Positions 28,601 through 37,500 of a stretch of DNA of 56,346 bases are shown here, piece by piece. Both the position numbers and the translations under genes were made by a program. This DNA is from Goodfellowiella coeruleoviolacea (lineage in GTDB: Bacteria > Actinomycetota > Actinomycetes > Mycobacteriales > Pseudonocardiaceae), in NCBI RefSeq assembly GCF_024171785.1, contig NZ_JAMTCK010000028.1:1-56346 (forward strand), in the 5' to 3' direction. The notes under the pieces are model-generated. The model did not search any database, was not told the DNA's origin, and saw only the letters and a program-made list of their open reading frames with translations. How positions within the stretch are numbered: position 1 is the first letter of the stretch; every line of letters begins with the position of its first letter.

Positions 28601-31524
28601 GCCTCGGCCGAGGTGTGCCCGAGCACCACCGCCGTGTGCGTGGTGATCAGCTCCAGCAGACGCGGTTCGAGTTCGGCGGGTTCGAGTGCGGCCAGCCCGG
28701 CGGAGGGCCGAGCGGTGGTCGCCGTCGGGGGCCGGTGCACCCTTGGCGGTTCCGCGCCGGGGGTGGGCGGCAGCCAGTACCGCTGCCGCTGGAAGGCGTA
28801 GGTCGGCAGCTCCGCCCCGGCCACGCCACGGCCAGCCATGACGCTGGTCCAGTCCACGGCCACGCCGCGGACGTACAGCTCGGCGAGTGCGGTCAGCACC
28901 GCGACCGGCTCGGCGCGATCGCGGTGCAGCGCGTGGGTCACCGTCGGTTCGGTGTCCGTGCGGCCGCTGTCGCCGAGGCATTCCCTGGCCACGGCGGTCA
29001 GCGTCCCGTCAGGGCCCAGTTCCAGGTACGCGGTGGTGCCGAGTTCGGCCAGCCGCTGGATCCCGTCGGCGAACCGGACCGTGTCCCGGGCCTGCCGGAC
29101 CCAGTACTCCGGCGAGCAAGCCTGGTCAGCGGTCAACTCGCTGCCGGTCACCGTTGACACGACCGGAATCCGGGGCGGGGCGAACCGCAGTCCTGCCGCC
29201 ACCGCGCGCAGCTCGTCGAGCACCGGCTCCACCAGCCCGGAGTGGAACGCGTGGCTGACCGGCAACCAGCGGGTTCGGTGCGCGCGCTCCGCACACGCCC
29301 GTGCCACCCCGGCGACGTGCTCCCGGACACCGGAGACCACCACCGAGTGGGGGCCGTTGACCGCGGCCACCCAGACGTGGCCGATCGCACCGCACTCCGC
29401 GATGAGTGCGCCGACCTGCGCCTCGCGGGCATTGACGGCGAGCATCGCGCCGCCCCTCGGCAGGGCGTACATCATCCGGCCGCGCGCGGCCACGAAGGCG
29501 CACGCGTCCGCGAGCGACAGCACGCCGGCCACGTGCGCGGCGGCCAGCTCGCCGACGGAGTGGCCCAGCAGGACGTCCGGCCGCACCCCCGCGTTGGCCA
29601 CCAGGCGGAACAACGCGACCTCCAGCGCGAACATCGCGGGCTGGGTGTAGCGGGTCTGGTCGAGCACGTCCTGCGGACCGTCGAACACGAGGGGCGCCAG
29701 CGGCCGGCCCAGCCACGGGTCCAGGTGCTCGCACACCTCGTCGAACGCCTCGGCATAGGTGGGGAACGCGTGGTAGAGCTGCCGCCCCATGCCCGGTCGC
29801 TGCGTCCCCTGCCCGGTGAAGACCACCGCGAGCCGGTGTTCCGGCCTGATCCGGCCGCGGACCACCCTGGGGTCGGCGGCCGAGGTGGCGAGCTTGTCCA
29901 GCCCGCCCGCCAGGTCGTCGCGCCCGACCCCGACGATCACGGCCCGATGCGCCAGCCGCGCCCTGCCGTGCGCCAGGGAGACCGCGACGTCTCCCGGCTC
30001 GATGTCGCGTCCTTCGAGGAACTGCCGCAACCGGTCTGCTTGGGCGGGCAGGGCGCCGGCGTTCGCGGCCGACAGCAGCCACCCGAGCGGCAGGTCCGGC
30101 CTCGGGTCAGCGGACCGCGGTGACGGTTGCGGCTCGGCGGCCTGTTCCAGCACGACATGCGCGTTGGTTCCGCTGATCCCGAACGCCGACACCCCGCACC
30201 GGCGGGGACGACCGGTGTTCGGCCACGGGCGCGACTCGGTCAGCAGCCGGACAGCGCCTGCTGACCAGTCCACCGCCGGAGTGGGCTCATCCACGTGCAG
30301 GGTGCGCGGCAGCACACCGTGCCGGAGGGCCAGCACCATCTTGATCACACCGGCCAGCCCGGCGGCGGCCTGGGTGTGGCCGATGTTGGACTTGACCGAA
30401 CCGAGCCACAGCGGTTGGTCCTCGGGGCGGTCACCGTAGGCGGCCTGCAGCGCCTTCGCCTCGATCGGGTCACCGAGTCGTGTTCCGGTGCCGTGCGCCT
30501 CGACCGCGTCCACCTGCCCGGGACTGAGCCGGGCGTCGTCGAGCGCCGTGCGGATCAGCCGCTGCTGGGCCGGACCGTTGGGCGCGGTCAGACCGTTCGA
30601 CGTCCCGTCCTGGTTGACCGCGCTGCCGCGGACCAGGGCCAGCACGGGCTGGCCGTCCCGCTGCGCGTCGCAGCGTCGGCGCAGGAGCAGGACAGCAACG
30701 CCTTCGCCCCAACCAGTGCCGTCCGCGGCGGCGGCGAAGGACTTGCACCGGCCGTCGGCGGCCAACCCGCCCTGTGCGGCGAACTCGTCGAACAGCCGGG
30801 TGCTGGGCAGGATGGCCGCGCCACCCACGAACGCGTACGAGCACTCCCGCGCGCGCAGCGACCGCACCGCGAGGTGGAGCGCAACCAGTGACGAGGAGCA
30901 GGCGGTGTCCACTGTGACGGCGGGGCCTTCGAAGCCGAACGTGTACGCCACCCGCCCGGAGGCGACGCTGGTCGTGGTCCCGGTGAGCACGTGCCCGCGC
31001 ACCTGGTCGAGCGCGTCCTCGTCGGACGGGCCGTACCGTTGGTCCGCCATGCCGACGAACACGCCGGTGTCGCTGCCGCGGAGCCGCGCCGGGTCGATCC
31101 CGGCTCGCTCGACCGCTTCCCACGTGGTCTCCAGCAGCACCCGCTGCTGCGGGTCCATCGCCAGTGCCTCGCGCGGGGGCAGCGAGAAGAACTCGGCGTC
31201 GAATTCGGCGGCACCGTCCAGCGGGCCGCCGAGCGGGCGGAAGCGCTCGCTCCAGCCCCGGTCGGCCGGGAACCGCGCGACAGCGTCCCGACCGGTGTCG
31301 ACCAGGTTCCACAGGTCTTCGGGCGAGGCGACACCACCGGGAAAGCGGCACGCCATGGCCACCACCGCGATCGGTTCGCTTTCCGCCGCCTCCAACTCGG
31401 CCAGCCGCTGCCGGGTGCGCCGCAGGTCGCCCGTGGCCCGCCGGAGGTAGGAAACAAGTTCTTCCTCGGTGTTCTTCGGCGAACCCGGGGCTCGGCCAAC
31501 GGTGGGTTCCGTGCGGTCATCCAC
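19660..31524 (-). CDS. Modular type I polyketide synthase PKS-B (modules 3, 4 and 5)
   Basis: 3954 residues. Start GTG 31524 with GGAGGG upstream, 29 bases after PKS-A. Order: docking helix (about 20-48); KS3 (Cys209); AT3 (Ser656, HAFH, malonyl); ACP3 (Ser989) with no reductive domain, so M3 should leave a ketone; KS4 (from about 1050, Cys1214); AT4 (Ser1653; unusual FSGHGGMW in place of GQGxQ and YAAH in place of YASH/HAFH; extender uncertain, probably branched); KR4 (A-type, no LDD, Trp present, Ser2260 intact, but third Rossmann glycine is Ala2137); ACP4 (Ser2438); KS5 (from about 2499, Cys2658); AT5 (Ser3103, HAFH, malonyl); KR5 (VDD, B-type, Ser3679); ACP5 (Ser3849); C-terminal docking region. 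It works between PKS-A and PKS-C if the genes are used in order. All three KS domains have the Cys-His-His set. Confidence 0.97.
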   Translation of the reverse strand: MDDRTEPTVGRAPGSPKNTEEELVSYLRRATGDLRRTRQRLAELEAAESEPIAVVAMACRFPGGVASPEDLWNLVDTGRDAVARFPADRGWSERFRPLGGPLDGAAEFDAEFFSLPPREALAMDPQQRVLLETTWEAVERAGIDPARLRGSDTGVFVGMADQRYGPSDEDALDQVRGHVLTGTTTSVASGRVAYTFGFEGPAVTVDTACSSSLVALHLAVRSLRARECSYAFVGGAAILPSTRLFDEFAAQGGLAADGRCKSFAAAADGTGWGEGVAVLLLRRRCDAQRDGQPVLALVRGSAVNQDGTSNGLTAPNGPAQQRLIRTALDDARLSPGQVDAVEAHGTGTRLGDPIEAKALQAAYGDRPEDQPLWLGSVKSNIGHTQAAAGLAGVIKMVLALRHGVLPRTLHVDEPTPAVDWSAGAVRLLTESRPWPNTGRPRRCGVSAFGISGTNAHVVLEQAAEPQPSPRSADPRPDLPLGWLLSAANAGALPAQADRLRQFLEGRDIEPGDVAVSLAHGRARLAHRAVIVGVGRDDLAGGLDKLATSAADPRVVRGRIRPEHRLAVVFTGQGTQRPGMGRQLYHAFPTYAEAFDEVCEHLDPWLGRPLAPLVFDGPQDVLDQTRYTQPAMFALEVALFRLVANAGVRPDVLLGHSVGELAAAHVAGVLSLADACAFVAARGRMMYALPRGGAMLAVNAREAQVGALIAECGAIGHVWVAAVNGPHSVVVSGVREHVAGVARACAERAHRTRWLPVSHAFHSGLVEPVLDELRAVAAGLRFAPPRIPVVSTVTGSELTADQACSPEYWVRQARDTVRFADGIQRLAELGTTAYLELGPDGTLTAVARECLGDSGRTDTEPTVTHALHRDRAEPVAVLTALAELYVRGVAVDWTSVMAGRGVAGAELPTYAFQRQRYWLPPTPGAEPPRVHRPPTATTARPSAGLAALEPAELEPRLLELITTHTAVVLGHTSAEAFEQDRAFRELGFDSLSAVRLRDALVEETGLALPTTVVFDHPTPVALARFLRQAVLGGADTPTTATARSRRDTSADPVVLVGVACRFPGGITDPDGLWRLVSSGQEAIGPFPTDRGWDLGALRARGLPTAGGFLADVAGFDADFFGIAPREALAMDPQQRHLLEVSWEAVENAGIVPAALRGSRTGVFAGVAGSDYQALLTTVPDVEGHLLTGTAPSVLSGRVAYALGLEGPAITVDTACSSALVALHLATGSLRSGECDLALVGGVTLMCTPTAFAEFARQGGLAPDGRCKPFADAADGTAWSEGVGVVVLERRSDALRHGHRVLATILGSAVNQDGASNGLTAPNGPSQQRVIRAALADAGLLPSDVDHVEAHGTGTRLGDPIEAQAVQAVYGDRPADRPLWLGSVKSNLGHASAAAGIAGLIKTVLAMSHGVLPETLHVDTPTTHADWSAGTVRLLTEARAWPAHDRPRRAGVSGFGMSGTNAHVIVEQGPPAPEAEPVSGEPELVRPWVLSAKTPEALRAQAGRLTALTAPVADVERALLARSVFEHRAVVLGAAREEFTAGLRAVADGVPGRRVVVGRAAAPDREPVWLFSGHGGMWLGMATELLETSPVFASRWAECASAIGSCVDWSLTDIAGTPEAERVDVSQVLLFAVQVSLAEVWRSYGVRPAAVVGHSVGEVAAACVAGALSLDDAARVITARARALAKLAGRGGMAAVALPPVPAERWLRRWDTLTIGAVNGTSSVAVTGELAALDDMLAEAARQGIVASRVSIGYAAHSPQVEDVHDELVAELASIRPVAATIPFYSTVTGDRFDTTGLDARYWYRNARDTVLLAPVVTALAEQGHRVFVELGPHPVLAVPVARTVEAAGADPVVVGSLRRDDGGLARVLTSLAELWVSGVDVRWPVPTGAGVASVPGYPFQHRRFWPEPVSRDPDRYRVRWRALPDWDTGETGAAPTTGTWLVVATERQRDDRTVAAIVQALGDGAVAVFVDGAGDLVERVRGVGDGISGVLSLVGMDRTPHPAHAEVPAGLALTLALVRALGEVGVTAPLWCATRGAVGVPGDAGPADPGQAAVWALGRTAALEHPDRWGGLVDLPEQVSGQVIDQLARVLGGERREDQVALRADSVFGRRVVRVPAGGEPWRPRGTVLVTGGTGALAAHVARWLGRNGAEHVVLVGRRGADAPGVEDVVADLAAHGARATVATCDLTDRTAVAALVQNIESDGELIRAVVHAAGAGVLRSLADASVADLAYCLSAKVAGIENLEAALTPEHLDRVVYFSSITAVWGAGEHGPYAAANAVLDARAERRSADGVPTCSVNWGPWSGAGMADDPRYATLPARGIRMLDPLDAVARMADALGAPGASVVVADVDWPRFATVYTAARDSRLFDEIAEVGAAREDRGKDHPDVAPGGWRADLDSTRRSRALRDLVREEVAVVLGHGGPEEVDLARPFTDAGFDSLMALELRDRLRTATGLSLPASLVFDHPSVSALAEFLDQRMHGESGQRETTTTRGSTVDADDPVVIVAMACRLPGGIDDPDGLWEALCAGADMISEPPADRGWPSEPGYLGGFLADAGHFDPAFFGIAPREAMAMDPQQRLLLESAWEVLERGRIDPVSLRGSRTGVYLGLSDQAQIGRLLRSGAEYLGYLATGGTSSVASGRIAYSLGLAGPALSVDTACSSSLVALHLAARALRAGECDLAIAGGVTVMSEPTAILALGTQDGLAEDGRCKSFAAAADGTSLAEGVALVLVERMSDAQRLGHPVLAVLCGTATNQDGASNGLTAPNGTAQQQVIRQALADAGLRPSDVDYVEAHGSGTRLGDPIEAQAIEATYGDRSGGAPLLLGSLKSNVGHTQAAAGVAGVIKTVLAMRHGMLPMTLHVDEPTPHVAWSGGVELVTEPTPWPRTGRPRRAAVSSFGISGTNAHVVLGEAAAETSADTSPGANAPVGCERGLVPVIVSARDEAALRAQAARLSDLDGEAVRDVAYSLATTRAVLAKSAVFVARGVDELRAGLDLANAVIEEPTDGGLAFLFSGQGAQRHGMGRSLYAAFPVFASAFDDAVEAVAGHVDPYLRRPLREVLCAEDDPELINQTGYAQSGLFAVEVALFRLLEHWSIRPDFLLGHSIGELAAAHVAGVWSLADAGRVVGARARLMQALPSGGMLAVAVPEDTAVQRLSGLTDRVGIAAVNGPASVVLSGDGEVLERLAAGFVDDGVRVRRLTVSHAFHSPLVEPMLAEFGAVLRDVRCHQPALPVVSGLTGKPADLGEPDYWVRQARREVRFADAVATLVAEGTRTMVEIGPDAVLTAAAQELLADTPAVCVPTARRDQDEVSTVLTAAGRLHVRHRCVDWRAFFADAKQIDLPTYAFQREYYWLGDPGADHPVAVAGAAPAELYVPGWEPVTAEPTPPAGDWSVLGDPVLAEALGATACSDLDALRQGTSFVLLPVAAAPGPLPDGARHVTLRVLDVVQRFLTAAHLADARLVVVTRGAASEPVSAAAWGLLRSAQLEHPGRVVLVDLGDGEPGQLTDAVGSALVAGESQVALVGGKPQVPRLTTLTTHIGRPAARPPVAGTVLVTGATGRLGREVARHLVTAHGVRNLLLISRRGGQDDLSDELIQLGAHTADVVACDVADRSSLAELIAGLRRPLTAVVHAAGVVDDAVITSLSAAHVNNVFRSKVDGAVNLHELTADLNLSRFVLFSSATGTLGNVGQGGYAAANAFLDALASHRRALGLPATAVGWGPWRTGGMTSALAEVDRRRLAQSGVVPLSTREGLRLFDAAWNGDEAVVLPLRLNPSVLQAREQPLPPALRDLAGSRTDQTPFAQRLAAMAGEERSRALLDVVRGKVAAVLGHASRNHIDPDAPFATMGFDSLTAVELRNALAASVGVRLPAALVFDHPTPAALAGYLESAVASDGPGPQLPVLAQLDQLEAAVAALDRDGPLRTQVVDRLRALVAAWSTGTDERFFEFLRTEFGTR

Positions 31525-31553
31525 GCGGGTCCCTCCAGTTCCTGGACGGGCTG

Positions 31554-34500
31554 TCAGTCGCCACGGGGATCAACTCCGTCGAGGTAGGCGAGCAGTTCGG
31601 CGGTGTCCGAGAGGTCTGCTGAGAAGTCCGTGGACACCTCGGTGACGCCGTCCAGGTGGTGCAGGATCCGCCGCAACCGCCGGGTGATGTCCTGGAGAGC
31701 CGGGTCCGCCCGGTCGATCGTCTCGGCGAACACCGCCACTCGGTCGAGATCCGCCACCACCTGCTCGGCAGGGGTCGCGTGCTCCGGGAAGGCGAGTTCC
31801 AGCAGGTGCTCGGCCAGCGCGACCGGGGTCGGGTGGTCGAAGACCAGGGTGGGCGGCATCGGGATCGACGTGGCCTCCCTGAGCCGGTTTCGCAGCTCCA
31901 CCGCGGTGAGCGAGTCAAAGCCCTGCTCCTTGAACGGTTCGTCGAGCGGAACCGGATGAGTCGGCGGATACCCGAGCACGACCGCGACGTGGCCGCGAAC
32001 CAGGTCGAGCGCGGCCTTGCGTCGCTCTGGCGCCGGCAGGCCGGCCAGTGCCTCGCCGAACTCGACGGTGTGCGCCTCGCGTGTGTCGCGGTGGGGTGCG
32101 CGGACCAGGCCACCCGCCAGCGCGGCCAACGCCGAGTCGCCAGTGAGGTCGAGCCTGGCGGGCACGAGCACCGGGTCACCCGCGTGGACCGCGGCATCGA
32201 ACAGGGCCAGGCCGTGCTCGGCCGTCATCGGCAACACACCGGCCCGGACCAGCCTCGCCGCGTCGTTGCCGGTCAGGTCGGCGGCCATCCCGATCCCCTG
32301 CCAGTGGCCCCAGGCCAGCGACACGGCTGTCATTCCCCGCCGCGCGCGGTACTCGGCCAGCTCGTCGAGGAAGGCGTTGGCCGCCGCGTAGTTGGCCTGG
32401 CCCGGGTTGCCGAGCGTCGCCGAGAGCGACGAGAACAGGACGAACATCGACAGGTCCAGGTCCGCGGTCAGCCGGTGCAGGTTCCAGGCTCCGGTGACCT
32501 TGGGGGCCAGCACGGCCGCGAGCCGCTGACCGTCGATCGCGGTCACCGCGCCGTCATCGACGACCCCGGCCGCGTGGACCACTCCGGCGAGCCGGTCCCG
32601 GATCGGTTCGAGCAGTTGGGCCAGGGCGCGCTCGTCGCAGACGTCGCAGGCGGCCAGGGTGACCGTGACGCCCAGTTCCGCCAGGTCTCTGCGCAGTCCC
32701 TCGGCTCCCGGGGCGGCGGGGCCGCGGCGGCTGGCCAGCACCACGTGCCGCAGGCCGTAGCCCACCGCCAAGTGGTGGGCGAGCAGCCCGCCGAGCGCTC
32801 CCGTTCCCCCGGTGATCAGCACGGTGTCGCTGGCGCCGAACGGCCGCTGGGTGAGGACCGCCTTCCCGGTGATCTGGGCGCGGCTGAGCGCCCGGAACGC
32901 GTCCCGTGCTCGCCGGATGTCCCATGTGGTCAGTGGGAGCGGAGTGAGCGCGTTCCGTTCGGCCAGGGCTGTCACCTCGGCCAGGATCTGGCCGATCCGC
33001 TCCGGGCCCGGGTCGGAGAGGTCGAAGGCCCAGTAGCGGCCCGCGACGTCACGGACATCGGTCTTGCCCAGCTCCAGGAACCGGCCGCCAGGGGCGAGCA
33101 GGTCGAGGGACGCGTCCAGGTACTCGCCGGTCAGGCAGTTCAGCACGACGTCGACGGCGGGGAAGCGCTCGCGGAACTCGACCGAGCGGGACGAGGCGAT
33201 GTGCTCGTCGTCCAGGCCGCTCTCCCGCAGTGCTGCCCACTTCCACGGGCTGGCCGTGCCGAAGACCTCCGCGCCGAGATGCCGGGCCAGTCGCACCGCG
33301 GCCGTGCCCACGCCCCCGGCCGCAGCGTGGATGAGCACCTTCTCACCCGGTCGGAGACCAGCCAGGTCCACCAGGCCGTAGTAGGCCGTCACGAACGCCA
33401 CCGGCACCGTGGCCGCCTGCTCGAACGACCAGCCGTCGGGCATCCTGACCACGGTGCGCTGGTCGGCCACCGCGGTCGGCCCGAACGCGCGGTCGAACAG
33501 GCCGAGCACCCGGTCGCCCACGGTGAAGGCGGTGACACCGGGCCCGGTTTCCACGACCACGCCCGCCCCCTCGATGCCCAGTTCGGCGTCACCGGGGTAG
33601 CGGTCGAGGGTCACGAGCACGTCGCGGAAGTTCACCCCGGAGGCGTGCACCGCGATCCGGAGCTGGCCGGTCCGCAGCTCGGGTTCGGCACGGCCGACCA
33701 GGGCCAGGTGGTGGAGGCTGCCCCGGCCGACCGTGTCCAGCGACCAGGCGGTCCTTCCCTTCGGCGGCACCAGTGAGACGCCCCCGCCGGCTCGGGAAAG
33801 CCGCCGGGCGTACAGGCGCCCGGCGCGGATCGCGACCTCGGGCTCACCGCACCCGGCTGCGGCAGCCACGAGTTCGGGAGTCTCGGACCCGTCCACCCGC
33901 AGGAGGGTGAACCGGTCCGGGTGCTCCGCCTGTGCCGTGCGGACCAGTCCGCGGACCGCGGCGTGTGCCAGACAGCTCCGGGTGACGACCACGGCCCGAC
34001 CGGCGGCAGGCCGTTGCTCGGCCAACACCGACCGCAGCACGGCCAGGGTGTGCTCCGCGGCCAGTGCCGCCGCGTCCGCGACGCTCTCGACGTCCGCGCC
34101 GCTCGGCTCGGGGACGGGCAGGAGGACCGGATCACTTCCGCGTTCATCGTGGACCCCGGAAAGTTCCAGCGCGGTCCACGCCACGCGGAACAACGAGTCG
34201 TCCAGTGCGGTGGCCGCCCGGTCCGGCTCCTGAGCTGACGCGGGGCGCAAGGTCAGCGCGTCAACCGTGATCACCGGATGGCCGGCCGAGTCGGTGGCGA
34301 ACAAGCTCACCCGGTCGCCGGACCGGGTGAGCCGCACCCGCATCGACCGTGCACCGGCGGCGTGGCGGCGCACACCAGCCCACGCGAACGGCAGCAGCGT
34401 CGCCTCGGCAGGTTCCCCCGCTCGCATCAGGTGCAGCGCGGAGTCCAGCAGGGCGGGGTGGACGGCGAACCCGTCGACGTCGATGTCTTCGGGGAGTTCG

Positions 34501-37500
34501 ACCTCGCCGTAGCGGTCCGCACCCTCCCGCCAGGCCAGGCGCAGCCCGCGGAACGGGGGATCGAACCGGTAGCCCGCGTCGGCGAGGTCCTCGTAGAAGT
34601 CGTCGAGCGGCAGGGGGCGCGCACCAGCCGGTGGCCAGGCCGGCAGGTGCGGTCCGGTGTCGTCTCCGGTGGTCCGCCCGGCGCGGATTCTCCCTTCGGC
34701 GTGCAGAGTCCACGGTTCGTGCCCCGGCCCGTCGGGCCGTGAGTACACCCGCACCTCGTCACCGCCCTCGACAACGACCTGGAGCTGAACGGTGCCAGCC
34801 AGCACGAGTGGCGCCCGCAGGGTCAGTTCGGCCAGCTCGTCGTGTCCCAGTTCGGCCGCGGCCCACAGGGCGAGTTCCACGAAGCCGGTGCCGGGCAGCA
34901 ACACCCGGCCGAGCACGACGTGTCCGGACAACCACGGCTGAGCGCCGGGTGATATCCGTCCGGTGAAGGTCACCCGCTCCCCGGACGGGTCGGCCAGTCG
35001 TGCGCCGAGAAGGGGGTGGCCCGCGACGGTGAGCCCGGCCGAGGACACGTCCGCTCTGGCCGATCGTGTCGGCCAGAACCGCTCGCGCTGGAACGGGTAG
35101 GTGGGTAGGTCGACGTGCCGGGCCTGGCTGCCGACGAACAACTGCGACCAGTCCACGTCGACCCCGTGCACGAACATCCTCGCGACGGCGGTGACCAGTG
35201 CGCCGGCTTCGTCCCGTCCGTCGCGCAGCGCTGCCACCGCCTCCAGCGACTCACCGTCCTGGCTCGCCATGCCGGACAGCACTCCGTCCGAGCCCAGTTC
35301 CAGTGCGGCTGTCACCCCGTGCGACACCAGCGTGGCGACTCCGTCCGCGAAGCGCACCGTGTCCCGGAGGTGCCGCAGCCAGTAGTCCGGTGTGGACAGC
35401 TCGCTGGTGGCGATCCGCCCGGTCACGTTCGACACGACAGGCAGCACCGGTTGCCGGAACCGAACCTGCCGCAACACATCCCGGAACGGCCCGAGCACCG
35501 GTTCCACCAGCGGCGAGTGGAAGGCACGGGCGACGTTCAGCTGCCGCACGCGGCGTCCTCGCGCCCGCCACGTCCCGGCCAGCCGGCGCACCGCGTCCGC
35601 GCGACCGGAGATCACCACCGACCGGCGTCCGTTGACCGCGGCGAGGGCCACCACGTGCTCGCGGCCGGCCAGGTCGGGTGCGATCTGCTCCGCCGCGGCC
35701 TCGATCGCGACCATCGCGCCGTCGTCCGGCAGCGCCTGCATCAACCGTCCCCGGGCAGCGACGACCCTGGCGGCGTCGGCCAGCGACCAGACACCGGCGA
35801 CGTGCGCGGCGGCGAGTTCACCCACCGAGTGCCCCAGCACCAACCGCGGCCGCAGGCCCCACCGCTCGACGAGCCGGAACAGTGCGACCTGCAGGGCGAA
35901 CAGACCGGCCTGGGCGAGGCCGGTGTGCGGCACCGCCTCCGCCGGGTCGAGAAGCACGTCCCGCAGCGGGCGGTCGAGCAGGCCGTCGAAGTGTTCGCAC
36001 GTTTCGTCGAACGCCTCGGCGAACGCGGGGAACGCCTGGTGGAGACCGCGTCCGACGCCCTGGTACCGGGAACCCTGGCCGGGGAACAGCAGCGCGAGCC
36101 CGTCCCCCCTGGCACGTCCCGTGATCACGTGCGGGGAGCCGGTACCCGACGACAGGTCGGCGAGCCCGGCGCGCAGTGCGTCGTCGTCGCAACCCACCAC
36201 CACGGCGCGGTGGTCCCAGGTGGCTCTGGCCGTGGCCAGGGTCCAGCCCACGTCACGCGCCTCCAGCGCGGAGTTGGCGTCCAGGTGAGCGCGCAGCTGC
36301 CTCGCCTGGTCGTCGAGCGCTGGGGCCGAGCGGCCGGAAACCACCCACGGCAGCACCTTCCGCCCGGCCGGTGCCCGCCCAACCGGTGGCTCCTCGTACT
36401 GCTCGACGATCACGTGCGCGTTGGTGCCGCTGACCCCGAACGCCGAGACCGCGGCGCGCCGCGGGCGCCCGGTGGCTGGCCACGGGCGAGCCTGGCTCAG
36501 CAGCCGCACGTTGCCACTGGACCAGTCCACCTGGGACGAGGGTGTCTCCGCGTGCAGCGTGCGCGGCAGCACTCCGTTCCGCATGGCCTCAACCATCTTG
36601 ATCACACCGCCCACGCCCGCCGCCGCCTGGGTGTGCCCGATGTTCGACTTGAGCGATCCCAGCCACAGCGGCTCGGCCCGGTCCTGGCCGTAGGTCGCGA
36701 GCACGGCCTGCGCCTCGATCGGATCGCCGAGCACCGTTCCGGTGCCATGCCCCTCCACGACGTCCACATCGGACGGGGAGAGCCCGCCGTCGGCCAGCGC
36801 CTGCCGGATCACCCGTTCCTGCGCCGGGCCGTTGGGCGCGGTCAGCCCGTTCGACGCGCCATCCGAGTTCACCGCGCTGCCTCGGACGACGGCGAGCACC
36901 CGGTGTCCGAGCCGGATCGCATCGGAAAGCCTGGCCAACACGAGCAGTCCGGCGCCCTCACCCCAGCCCGTGCCGTCGGCGGCAGCCGCGAACGACTTGC
37001 ACCTGCCGTCCGGCGCCAGGCCACCCTGGCGGGCGAACGCCACGAAGGGCGCGGAAGTCGCCAGCACGGTCACACCACCCGCGAACGCCAACTCACATTC
37101 GCCGTTCCGCAGCGACCGGGCGGCGGTGTGCAGCGCGACCAGGGAGGCCGAGCACGCGGTGTCAATGGTCAACGCGGGGCCTTCGAGTCCCAGCGCGTAC
37201 GCGATCCGGCCGGACAGCGCGCTCGCCGCGGCGCCGGTCAGCAGGTAGTCGTAACCGTTTTCCGCGGCGCTCAGCACGGTGCCGTAGTCGTGTGCGGACG
37301 CGCCGATGAAGACACCGGTCCGGGTGCCGCGCAACGAGTGCGGGTCGATCCCGGCCCGTTCCGCGGTTTCCCACGCGACTTCGAGCACCAGCCGCTGTTG
37401 GGGGTCGGTCGCGATGGCCTCGCGGGGGGACATCCCGAAGAACGCGGCGTCGAACAGCGTGGCGTCCGTCAGGAAGCTGCCAGTTGTCCGCGGGTCGACG